A stretch of 64,000 bases of DNA from Desulfuromonadales bacterium (GTDB lineage Bacteria; Desulfobacterota; Desulfuromonadia; Desulfuromonadales; BM103), in NCBI GenBank assembly GCA_014860225.1, contig JACZKE010000046.1:1-64000 (forward strand), given 5' to 3'. The position numbers and the translations under genes are program-made. The notes below the pieces were generated by a model. The model was not told the origin of the DNA, did not search any database, and saw only the letters and a program-made list of their open reading frames with translations. Positions 30,733 to 38,829 of this stretch are shown piece after piece (the first letter of the stretch is position 1; each line of letters starts with the position of its first letter).

Positions 30733-31553
30733 ATCGCCTCCGCCATGCCTCTCAATGCTTCAAGGCTGAAGACCGGCCCGTCCTTGCAGATGTAGCGCCC
30801 CCCTGCCACGCAGTGGCAGCATTCACCGATGCCGCAGCGCATGCGTCGTTCGAGGGTTGCGAAGATCTTTGCCGGCGGCAAACCCATTAATGCCAGCTCT
30901 TCGAGAACGCAACGGTAAAGGGCCGGCGGCCCACAGACCGCGGACACTGTTTTGCGCGGGTTGAAATCAAGGTCGGCAAGGAGCTCGGTGACCAGCCCGA
31001 TCCTGCACAAGACATCACCGCAAGGACCAGGCAGGATTTCGGCAAAATCGACAGAAAAACGCACATCTACCCGGCTGTGGCCGGCCAAGCTGACGAGTTC
31101 ATCACGAAAAAGCAGTGTCTCCGGTTGACGCGAACCGTAGAGTAAAATGATCCTGCCCGTTTGTCCGTTATCAAGCAGTGCTTTCAGCAGGGCCCTCATC
31201 GGCGCCATGCCGAGGCCGCCGGCAATCAGCAGGGCATCCTGTCCGGTGAACATTGACAGGGGAAAACCATTGCCGAACGGGCCGCGCATACCGATTAAGT
31301 CTCCCTCTTCAAGGTAGTAGAGTGCCTCGGTTACGCGTCCGGTGCGACGGATACAGGAGCTGATGAGCCCCTCGCGGACGAGATCACAAGGGGAGACCGG
31401 AAAACTGCCGACTCCGGGAATGCTGATTTCGACAAACTGCCCGGGGACAAGTTCAATCGACTGTTCCGGCCGGAGAGTAAAGATGTGATTGTTGATAACA
31501 GACCGGTCGATTGTATCAATAACAGCAGGAATCGGCAGCAGTGCATGGTTCAT
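30729..31553 (-). CDS. hydG: sulfhydrogenase gamma subunit, FAD/NAD(P)-binding
   Basis: Diaphorase subunit moving electrons between NAD(P)H and the iron-sulfur chain. The 274 residues have a ferredoxin-reductase-like FAD domain (GRVTEALYYLEEGDLIGMRG), an NAD-binding segment (ALLIAGGLGMAPMRALL) and a C-terminal [2Fe-2S] site CGIGECCHCVAGGRYIC of the dihydroorotate-dehydrogenase electron-transfer type. It overlaps its neighbours by 4 bases on both sides. Confidence 0.93.
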   Translation of the reverse strand: MNHALLPIPAVIDTIDRSVINNHIFTLRPEQSIELVPGQFVEISIPGVGSFPVSPCDLVREGLISSCIRRTGRVTEALYYLEEGDLIGMRGPFGNGFPLSMFTGQDALLIAGGLGMAPMRALLKALLDNGQTGRIILLYGSRQPETLLFRDELVSLAGHSRVDVRFSVDFAEILPGPCGDVLCRIGLVTELLADLDFNPRKTVSAVCGPPALYRCVLEELALMGLPPAKIFATLERRMRCGIGECCHCVAGGRYICKDGPVFSLEALRGMAEAI

Positions 31554-32515
31554 GAGCCCCCCTCCCCGTCCAGTCGTTCGGCAATCTGGTCGAGGTCAAT
31601 GTCGACCGGACAGACCTTGCGGCAGCGGCCGCAACCGACGCAGGAATTCTGGCCACGCAGCGCCCCGAAGCCGAATCGCTTGTGCTCCATGCGGAAACGC
31701 AGACGATTGGCTCGGCCCGGCCGGAAATCGTAATCACCGGCAACCTTGCCGTGCTCAGCGAAAAAACAGTTGTCCCAGATGCGGTGCCGGGTCACGCTGC
31801 CGTCCAGGGCTGCTGCATCCAGCATATCGAAGCAGTAGCATGTCGGACAGACTGCGGAACAGGCCCCACAGGAGAGGCAGCGTTTCGCTTCATCTGTCCA
31901 TATGGCGGCTTCGGTTGTTGAAAAAAATTGTTTCTGCGTAAGCGCATGGCGTTTCCCTGTTACAGCCACCGGCCATGACAGGGGCATCTCCTGCGAAACC
32001 TGGCAACCGCAGGCACGCAACAGCGCCTGGCCTGCCGGCGAAAGGGCCCAGACACGTTCCTGGTCGACAAAAAGATCGCCGGCCAGGGGCATCGACAGTC
32101 CGTCACAGCGGCATTCCGGACCCGGCACACACGCCATGCCTACAAGAAGAGCCTGAGCTCTCCTGGCCTGATACGGCAAATCGTCGGCAAATGCCTGGTC
32201 GAGATACCAGACCGCCTGCAGATCACAGAGAGGAACACCGACAACCGCAAAAGCTTGAGGTACTTGAGCCGTACAATACTCTCCGGAGCGAAAACTCCAA
32301 ATCTCTTCACGGGGTGGCAGCAGCAATTTTTTCAAGGGGAGGAACGCCGTGATCGCCACGCGCGGCAACGATCCTTCGCCCATCGGCTGGAGTCGACAGT
32401 GACCGTCTGCGCCCGTATGTGGAGCCCAGAGAGCCCGTTCCGCTCTTATGACGCCGAGCAGTTCATCAAGGGCAACCTGTTCGAGAGGATAGCTGGGAAA
32501 GGTAGAAGCAAGCAC
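31550..32515 (-). CDS. hydB: sulfhydrogenase beta subunit, 4Fe-4S protein
   Basis: Electron-transfer subunit of the same enzyme, 321 residues. Two cluster motifs are visible at the C-terminal end: CLSCGACSAVCPTCYC and CVGCGRCRKVCPVDI. The N-terminal 200 residues match the HydB/AsrA-like fold that contacts the flavin subunit. The start is GTG at 32515, with TTGGAGG 6 bases upstream. It is first in hydB-hydG-hydD-hydA-lhgO; every junction in this operon is a 4-base overlap, implying strict co-translation. Confidence 0.92.
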   Translation of the reverse strand: MLASTFPSYPLEQVALDELLGVIRAERALWAPHTGADGHCRLQPMGEGSLPRVAITAFLPLKKLLLPPREEIWSFRSGEYCTAQVPQAFAVVGVPLCDLQAVWYLDQAFADDLPYQARRAQALLVGMACVPGPECRCDGLSMPLAGDLFVDQERVWALSPAGQALLRACGCQVSQEMPLSWPVAVTGKRHALTQKQFFSTTEAAIWTDEAKRCLSCGACSAVCPTCYCFDMLDAAALDGSVTRHRIWDNCFFAEHGKVAGDYDFRPGRANRLRFRMEHKRFGFGALRGQNSCVGCGRCRKVCPVDIDLDQIAERLDGEGGS

Positions 32516-32734
32516 GGAAAACCTCCAACTTGAATCTTATCACGCTTGAACACTGCGGCAAGCGATGGGTGGCTGTTCCATAACCTCCCCGGGAAGGGAT
32601 GCTGGCCGGCTGCGTTTCCAGCTTCTACTGACGTTGCCTTAATCAACTCGGGCAGATTCCGGAGATTTACGCATCACCGCTTGATAGATAGCCGCCAAAC
32701 TGGTCAGTAATCAAGCAGGGACCAAACCGCCGGC

Positions 32735-33523
32735 TCATGAATAAACCGACACACTCCCCGGAGGATTGAAATAGTCTTTGGCCATGGACGTCAGGCGTCG
32801 TTCAACCTCTGACACAAATTCGACTGAAGATTGCTGTATTGATCCCTCAAGGCAATTACGCAAGGTGGTACAGGACTCTGCGGTGAACTGTTGCAGATTG
32901 CCACAAAGACGATAGAATGTGTTGATTTTTTCGGTCGCTTCAACAATATCCATATCCACCAGTAAACAGGCATGTGCAAGTACCGCTGCCTGCTTCCGGC
33001 TGCCGCCAGCCCAACGCTGGGCAGTCCCCACCAGCTTCTGTCCCCCGACCTGCAGGTTATACCGGCCATCGCAAAAAGAGCCGGGGCTCTCGCCAGTGAT
33101 CGCGGTAAGACCGTAGCTTGCCAGGAACTTAGTCAGAAAGTCACAGATCAATTTGTAGCCATTTTCCAGTTGCCAGCCGCGGACCTTGGGGTGGACTATT
33201 GAAAAGTTGATGACTCCGGGACCCTGCGGAACACAGCTACCTCCGCTACATCGAACAATGACCGGCCAGCCTTGTTCGGCCAATTCCCGGCAGGACTCCT
33301 TGAAATTGATCATTCGGGACTCCCTGACCGTCGTCACCAGGCAACGGGGAGCACGATTGATGCAGAAGCAGGGACCGCTTTTCCCATTGATTACATGGTC
33401 CAATAAGAGTTCATCAAAAGTGGCCCATCGGGCCAAATCGTCATGCTCATTAAAGGTTTTCGGTTCCCAAGGTTGGTCGAACTGCAATAGGGAGACGTCA
33501 CTGTTAATGTATGGATTGGCCAT
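32735..33523 (-). CDS. lipoate-protein ligase family protein
   Basis: A 262-residue member of the biotin/lipoate ligase fold (LplA/LipM-like). It shows VIVRCSGGSCVPQGPGVINFSI, corresponding to the RxxGGxxVxH-type substrate loop, and YNLQVGGQKLVGTAQRW with the catalytic lysine. The usual histidine after the GG motif is replaced by proline-glutamine-glycine here. ATG at 33523 has AAGGTGG 8 bases upstream; the frame opens earlier at 33616. It could attach lipoate or octanoate to dehydrogenase E2 or GcvH, none of which is in the window. Confidence 0.82.
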   Translation of the reverse strand: MANPYINSDVSLLQFDQPWEPKTFNEHDDLARWATFDELLLDHVINGKSGPCFCINRAPRCLVTTVRESRMINFKESCRELAEQGWPVIVRCSGGSCVPQGPGVINFSIVHPKVRGWQLENGYKLICDFLTKFLASYGLTAITGESPGSFCDGRYNLQVGGQKLVGTAQRWAGGSRKQAAVLAHACLLVDMDIVEATEKINTFYRLCGNLQQFTAESCTTLRNCLEGSIQQSSVEFVSEVERRLTSMAKDYFNPPGSVSVYS

Positions 33524-33813
33524 CGGTTGCCCACCTTCCTCGACACAGGAAGAGGAAGCTCTTACCTGCCTGATTAAGTACGTTGATGAAAGTATACATG
33601 TTGCAGCAACGATCATACAATTGATGAAACTGTCATCCGATACGTATCACCCGATCCGCTATGACTGCAATGCTTAACGATCGTAGCGTCGCCTGCAAAT
33701 CCTGCTACACTTTACAGCCTAACTTTTTTCACCCGGGAAATCCGGACAACACAAGCACAGTTTTCGATCTGAAAGCAGTAGCAAGCCATCACATGCAACA
33801 GGAGGTTAACACC

Positions 33814-34764
33814 ATGCAAAAACTGGCATTTGTCAACAACGATCATCTGCCGATCCTCGGTCTGGGCACCTGGAAGTCCGAACCGGGAGAGGTCGGCAAG
33901 GCGGTTCGGGATGCAATCAGGATCGGCTATCGGCATATCGATTGTGCAGCCATCTACGGTAACGAAGCGGAAATCGGCAAAGCACTCATGGAGGCTATGC
34001 AGGCAGGTGAGGTTAAACGTGAGGAGCTGTGGATCACCTCAAAGCTCTGGAATAATGCCCACGCCAGAGAGCAGGCAATCGAAGCTCTAAAGAAAACCTT
34101 GCAAGACCTCTGTCTGGATTACCTGGATCTCTACCTGATTCACTGGCCGGTCGCCCTAAAGCCGGAAGTCATTTTTCCCAAAAAATGTGGCGACTTTTTC
34201 AGTCTGGAGGAGATGCCGCTTACAGAAACATGGTCCGGCATGGAGTCGTGTGTCCAGCAGGGGCTGACGAAACACATCGGCGTGTCCAACTTCAGCATCA
34301 GCAACATTGATTCGATCCGCAGCGTCGCGACACTCATGCCGGAGATGAACCAGATCGAGCTGCATCCATATCTGCAACAGGAGAAGATGCTGACCTACTG
34401 CCGGGAACACAACATTCACTTGACTGCATACTCACCGCTAGGTTCGGGGGACCGACCTGACGTTATGAAAAAAGCAAACGAATTAAGCCTGCTCGAGAAC
34501 CCTACAGTAACACGAATTGCACAAACACATGGCTACAGCCCTGCACAGGTTCTGCTTCGTTGGGCGATCGAGCGTGGCACCGCCGTGATCCCCAAGTCGG
34601 TCAAACCTGAGCGGCTGGCCGAGAACTTTCAGGCGGCAGAACTTGAGCTAAGCGGCCAGGATATGCAGGAACTAGCAAAACTCGACGTCGGTTTCCGTTA
34701 CGTGCATGGAGAATTCTGGACAATCAATGGGTCACCCTATACTCAGAAAAGTCTGTGGGAGTGA
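33814..34764 (+). CDS. aldo/keto reductase
   Basis: NADPH-dependent reductase of aldehydes or ketones, 316 residues. The catalytic tetrad is visible as Asp and Tyr in HIDCAAIYGNEAEIG, Lys in ITSKLW and His in DLYLIHWP. The cofactor segment IPKSVKPERLAENF follows near residue 260. AGGAGG lies 8 bases before the ATG at 33814; upstream in-frame codons add an unrelated N-terminus. Physiological substrate cannot be read from sequence. Confidence 0.93.
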   Translation: MQKLAFVNNDHLPILGLGTWKSEPGEVGKAVRDAIRIGYRHIDCAAIYGNEAEIGKALMEAMQAGEVKREELWITSKLWNNAHAREQAIEALKKTLQDLCLDYLDLYLIHWPVALKPEVIFPKKCGDFFSLEEMPLTETWSGMESCVQQGLTKHIGVSNFSISNIDSIRSVATLMPEMNQIELHPYLQQEKMLTYCREHNIHLTAYSPLGSGDRPDVMKKANELSLLENPTVTRIAQTHGYSPAQVLLRWAIERGTAVIPKSVKPERLAENFQAAELELSGQDMQELAKLDVGFRYVHGEFWTINGSPYTQKSLWE

Positions 34765-34787
34765 TATCAATAAACGCTGAATAATCA

Positions 34788-34820
34788 TAAAAAAAGGGGT
34801 GCCGCCGGGGCACCCCTTTC
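34788..34820. terminator. bidirectional terminator between aldo/keto reductase and gltA
   Basis: AAAGGGGTGCC (34793-34803) pairs with GGCACCCCTTT (34809-34819) around a 5-base loop. The A tract on the left becomes a U tract for the leftward gltA transcript; on the right only TTTC follows. The two genes converge on it. Confidence 0.85.
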
Positions 34821-34842
34821 TGCATGCATATGTACTGACGAT

Positions 34843-36153
34843 TTAGATACCGGCAGCTTCTTCCAGCATATCCGTAGTAACCGACTTCGGACGCTCGATA
34901 CCGTAACCGAGAGCACGGTCCCAGGTGATGTTGGCGAGGCAGCCGAGAGCACGGCCAATCCCGAACAGGACGGTGTAGAACTCGTACTGGGTGACGCCGT
35001 AGTACCACTGAATCACGCCGGACTGAGCATCGACGTTCGGCCAGGGATTCTTGGCCTTGCCGTGCTCGGTCAGAACGTCCGGAGCCACTTCGAAGATCAT
35101 CTTGACCAGCTGGAACAGCGGATAATCCTTGAGGCCAGGAGTCTTCATGCAGAATTCGCGCTGAGAGGTGTAGCGCGGATCAGTCTTGCGCAGAACGGCA
35201 TGGCCGTAACCCGGAATAACCTGACCACTGTTAAGAGTGTCCCACAGAGCTTTTTTGAGACCTTCTTCGGTCGGCACTTCGCCGCCGAGTTTGGCCATGA
35301 AATTCTGAGTCCAGCGCAGCACTTCTTCGTTGGCAAGTCCGTGCAGCGGGCCAGCCAGGCCGTTGATGCCGGCGCTGTAGGCGTAGTAAGCATCGGATAG
35401 GGCCGAAGCGACCAGGTGCGTGGTGTGAGCGGAAACATTGCCGGACTCGTGGTCTGAGTGGAGGATGAAGTACATGCGGGCAACATCATCATAAGGAGCA
35501 GGGATGCCCATCATGCGGGCAAAGTTACCGCCCATGTCGAGATCAGGATCTGCAGCGATGTGGGTGTCGCCCATGTACTTGATGCGATAGATGTAGGCAC
35601 CAATCGGGGCAAGTTTGGACATCAGGTTGGTACAATCCTCATACATGTCTTCCCAGCAGGTCATCTTGTTGAATTTACCGGCTGCATAGTTGCTGGCAAA
35701 AACCGAGTCGCGCTGCATGGCAATAATTGCCGAGGAGAACATGGCCATCGGATGGGAATCGCGCGGCAGGGCACGCAATACGTCAATGACGTACTGGGGA
35801 ATCTGCGAGCGTTTCTTCCAGTCCTCGACCACTTCCAGTGTCTGCTCCATGGTCGGAACGTCGCCGGTCATCAGCATCCACCAGAAACCTTCAACATACG
35901 GATAATCACTACCGGGAACTTTCGGCAGAGCTGCGAAGGTTTCGGGAATGGTTTTGCCGCGGAAGCGGATGCCTTCATAGGGGTCGAGGTAGGAGATATC
36001 GGTGACCAGGCACTTGATGCCTCGCGCGCCGCCGATGGCCTGACCGATGGTCACGTCACCCAGTTTGACATCGCTGCATTCCTTGACCAGACGGGTGATG
36101 CGGGGGCGGTGCTGGTCGATTTTCTTACGCAGGGTTTCCTTCAGTGTTGACAT
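34843..36153 (-). CDS. gltA: citrate synthase, eukaryote-like type
   Basis: Condenses oxaloacetate and acetyl-CoA at the entry of the TCA cycle. The 436-residue protein has catalytic histidines in LHSDHESGNVSAHTTHL and PGYGHAVLRKTDPR, and the family's LHGLANEEVL. The N-terminal region resembles mitochondrial citrate synthases rather than the hexameric E. coli enzyme, a trait reported for Geobacteraceae. AAAGGAG precedes the ATG at 36153. A promoter at 36390-36418 gives it a leader of about 230 bases. Confidence 0.95.
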   Translation of the reverse strand: MSTLKETLRKKIDQHRPRITRLVKECSDVKLGDVTIGQAIGGARGIKCLVTDISYLDPYEGIRFRGKTIPETFAALPKVPGSDYPYVEGFWWMLMTGDVPTMEQTLEVVEDWKKRSQIPQYVIDVLRALPRDSHPMAMFSSAIIAMQRDSVFASNYAAGKFNKMTCWEDMYEDCTNLMSKLAPIGAYIYRIKYMGDTHIAADPDLDMGGNFARMMGIPAPYDDVARMYFILHSDHESGNVSAHTTHLVASALSDAYYAYSAGINGLAGPLHGLANEEVLRWTQNFMAKLGGEVPTEEGLKKALWDTLNSGQVIPGYGHAVLRKTDPRYTSQREFCMKTPGLKDYPLFQLVKMIFEVAPDVLTEHGKAKNPWPNVDAQSGVIQWYYGVTQYEFYTVLFGIGRALGCLANITWDRALGYGIERPKSVTTDMLEEAAGI

Positions 36154-36526
36154 ACGCTCTCTCCTTTGGGAAATGGAATGGTGGCGGGTAAGAGTGCCCA
36201 CCAGAGTAAAACGGTCCCTTGCTTACCAAACAACAACTGTCACATGACAAATCATCCCGCCGGCCACCCAACCCCTGGTGCGCAGAACCCGCACCAGACA
36301 AAAGGCAATACGATGGGAAAAATACAGAGAAAACGGTCAAGAGCAAATCATGTCTGTAATTCTTTACTCTTTCTCATCTTCCAAATAACGTTCTAACAAG
36401 TCACCCCTGAACTGTCAAGCCGATTTTGTATACAGTATGCGATTTCTTTTTTCGTTAGTGGTTGTAATTTTCAATTGCTTTACTATCCCATCATGTTAAT
36501 ATGCACAAAAAATAGGCAATCAATCC
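36154..36526. other. gltA / dusB divergent intergenic region
   Basis: Holds the gltA promoter (36390-36418) and, in the gltA leader, an 8-bp hairpin (CTGGTGCG at 36275-36282 with CGCACCAG at 36290-36297). At 36425-36437 is a TATACAGTATG inverted repeat just upstream of the gltA -35, a possible operator facing both genes. No small gene was found. Confidence 0.5.
36390..36418 (-). promoter_or_regulatory. sigma-70 promoter of gltA
   Basis: TTGACA (36413-36418) and TAGAAC (36390-36395) on the minus strand with a 17-base spacer. The -35 is perfect and the -10 matches four of six. Confidence 0.75.
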
Positions 36527-37486
36527 ATGAAAATCGGTACCCTAAAACTCGAAAACCCTATCATTTCAGCACCTATGGCGGGTATCTCCGACCTGCCCTA
36601 TCGCCTCATCATGAAGCGTCACGGCGCTGCGCTGGTATTTACAGAGATGATCAGCGCCAATGGGCTCTTTTTCAATGGCAAGGCAACCCATGAACTGCTG
36701 AAATCCAGACCGGAAGAGCACCCTCTGGGGATTCAGTTGTTCGGCGAAGAACCTGCTCGCCTGGCTGAGGCGGTCAAGCAGGTTGAAGGATGTGGCGAGC
36801 TTATTGATCTTAACCTTGGCTGCCCGGTTCGCAAAGTCATTCGCTCGGGGGCAGGCAGCGCCCTGCTTCGCGAGCCGTCCAAGGTCGCCCGCATAATCTC
36901 CTCCGTGCGCCTCGTGACTTCCCTGCCGCTGACGATCAAGTTACGCTCCGGTTGGGACCACGACTCGGTCAACTTTCTTGAGATTGCCCGTATCGCTGCC
37001 GAAGAAGGTGTAGATGCTGTCACCCTGCACCCGCGCACACGCACCCAGATGTTCGGCGGACAGGCCGACTGGCATCAGATAAAAAGGCTCAAAGAAAGTC
37101 TTTCGATTCCGGTTATCGGCAGTGGCGACCTATTCACAGCAGAGTGCATTAAAACCATGTTTGAGCAGACCGGCTGTGACGCCGTTATGATCGGCCGGGG
37201 GGGCTATGGCAATCCTTGGATCATCGGTCAGGCGCTCGAGATGCTCGCCGATCAACCCGTGACACAACCATCCCTTGCAGAGCGGTTTGCAGTGGCTCGA
37301 AGTCATTTCGAACTCTGTCTGGAGACGTTCGGCCCGCAGAAAACGCTCGGTCAGATGCGCAAACATCTCTGCTGGTATGTGCGCGGCATGGAAAACGCAG
37401 CAGGGTTCCGCATGGAGATCAACCGGACTAAAACGATCGCCGAGATGAACGACCGGCTTGAGGATTTCTTTGCCGATGCTGCCTGA
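36527..37486 (+). CDS. dusB: tRNA-dihydrouridine synthase
   Basis: FMN enzyme reducing uridines in the tRNA D-loop. The 319-residue product starts with SAPMAGISDLPYRLIMKRHG and shows LNLGCPVRKVIRSGAGSALL with the catalytic Cys, ITLHPRTR-type segment VTLHPRTRTQMF and the FMN-phosphate loop MIGRGGYGNPWI. The following ntrB- and ntrC-like genes reproduce the nifR3-ntrB-ntrC order of alphaproteobacteria. The ribosome site before the ATG is weak. Confidence 0.95.
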   Translation: MKIGTLKLENPIISAPMAGISDLPYRLIMKRHGAALVFTEMISANGLFFNGKATHELLKSRPEEHPLGIQLFGEEPARLAEAVKQVEGCGELIDLNLGCPVRKVIRSGAGSALLREPSKVARIISSVRLVTSLPLTIKLRSGWDHDSVNFLEIARIAAEEGVDAVTLHPRTRTQMFGGQADWHQIKRLKESLSIPVIGSGDLFTAECIKTMFEQTGCDAVMIGRGGYGNPWIIGQALEMLADQPVTQPSLAERFAVARSHFELCLETFGPQKTLGQMRKHLCWYVRGMENAAGFRMEINRTKTIAEMNDRLEDFFADAA

Positions 37487-38609
37487 ACAGTGCAAAACGA
37501 CAGGCAAGACTGCCGGCAAGGCTTCGAGTACAGACTCGACACTTTACGGCATGATTTTGGAGAATATTGATCGTGCCGTGGTTGCCTTCAATCAGGATGG
37601 CCGGATTACTCTCTTCAATCCCGCCGCTGAAGCACTCATGGAGCGCTCATCGCGCCAAATGATCGGTCAACACTACCAGGAGCTGTTTAAAGAGCAGAAG
37701 ACTCTACTCTACCTGGTTAAAGTCGCCTTGGTGGATGGTCGCTCCATTACTGACGACGAAGGCCTCTACTTGCACCGTTCGAATGCGGCACCATTACCGG
37801 TCAACGCATACGCTGCGCCGATCTATACCCACCGGGGAGACCACGACGGAGCAGTTATGATCATCCGTGATCTGTCGCGGATCAAAGAACTGGAAGGGAC
37901 TTTGCGTCGCGCCGACCGCTTATCGATGCTGGGGACCCTGGCCGCCGGACTGGCCCATGAGATCAAGAATCCACTGGGAGGAATCAAGGGCGCGGCACAA
38001 CTGCTCGCCATGGAACTGGCCGAAAAAAGTTCCTTGCTGGACTACACGCAGATCATGATCAAAGAAGTGGAGCGAATCAACTTCATCATTGAGGAGTTGA
38101 TGGATCTTGGCAATCCCCGAGCTCCAGAAATCGGTGATGTCGATCTGAGCAGGATACTGAACGACATTATCTTGCTGCAAAGAGAAGCGGCACGCGGTCA
38201 GAGCATCAAGTTTACATTAAAGCTCGATCCGAGTATCCCGCCGATTAAAGGAGATGAGGGCTTTTTGACCCGGCTTTTTCTCAATCTCATCAAGAATGCC
38301 AGGGAAGCAATCGCCCGTAAGGGTGAAGTATTGATCGAAACCAGGATTTCCTCCAATTACCATATGACATGTCCTGGCAGACGCTCATCACAAATGGTGG
38401 ATATCACGATCAGCGATACAGGCTGCGGAATCGAAGCGGAGGAGATGGACCGCATCTTCACCCCTTATTTCACCACCAAGAGCACAGGGAGTGGCCTCGG
38501 GCTGGCGATCTGCCAGAAAATCATTGAAGACCACCATGGTCTACTGAAGATTGAGAGTTCCCCGGGTGAGGGAACGACTATGATCGTCTCATTGCCGCTG
38601 TATCGCTAA
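37476..38609 (+). CDS. NtrB-like PAS histidine kinase
   Basis: A 377-residue soluble kinase with a PAS domain (about 15-130; NIDRAVVAFNQDGRITLFNP), HisKA with the phosphorylated His in AAGLAHEIKNPLGGIKG, and HATPase_c (LFLNLIKNAREAI, DTGCGI, STGSGLGLAIC). Absence of membrane helices, length, and position after dusB support an NtrB-type role in nitrogen control, though the kinase could have been reassigned. The ATG at 37476 overlaps the dusB stop; TTG at 37458 is an alternative start. A repeat element separates it from its response regulator. Confidence 0.82.
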   Translation: MLPEQCKTTGKTAGKASSTDSTLYGMILENIDRAVVAFNQDGRITLFNPAAEALMERSSRQMIGQHYQELFKEQKTLLYLVKVALVDGRSITDDEGLYLHRSNAAPLPVNAYAAPIYTHRGDHDGAVMIIRDLSRIKELEGTLRRADRLSMLGTLAAGLAHEIKNPLGGIKGAAQLLAMELAEKSSLLDYTQIMIKEVERINFIIEELMDLGNPRAPEIGDVDLSRILNDIILLQREAARGQSIKFTLKLDPSIPPIKGDEGFLTRLFLNLIKNAREAIARKGEVLIETRISSNYHMTCPGRRSSQMVDITISDTGCGIEAEEMDRIFTPYFTTKSTGSGLGLAICQKIIEDHHGLLKIESSPGEGTTMIVSLPLYR

Positions 38610-38623
38610 TGCGTTTATTTTTT

Positions 38624-38806
38624 CGGACTTATAACCAAAACAAAGGTTAGCCACAAAGCCACCAAGACACGAAAAAATCACTTGCACGTTCCTGCAAACA
38701 TCAATAGTGCGAGATCGGGAAGAACGATTTTTACCCTCTAAAACACACTTCTTGGTGCCTTTGTGTCTAAGTGGCAAGCACGACCTTTTTATGGGTTATA
38801 GAACCG
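38624..38806. repeat. MITE-like imperfect palindrome between ntrB and ntrC
   Basis: The outer arms CGGACTTATAACC (38624-38636) and GGGTTATAGAACCG (38793-38806) are near complements. Inside them GCCACAAAGCCACCAAGA (38650-38667) pairs with CTTGGTGCCTTTGTGTCTAAGTGGC around 38751-38775 with an 8-base insertion. The 183-bp unit has no coding capacity. The motif CCACAAAGGCACCAAGACAC is, from memory, common in dispersed repeats of many bacteria. It ends just before the ntrC ribosome site and probably forms a hairpin in the mRNA. Confidence 0.65.
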
Positions 38807-38829
38807 ATTTTTTTAAGGAGTATTTGTAT

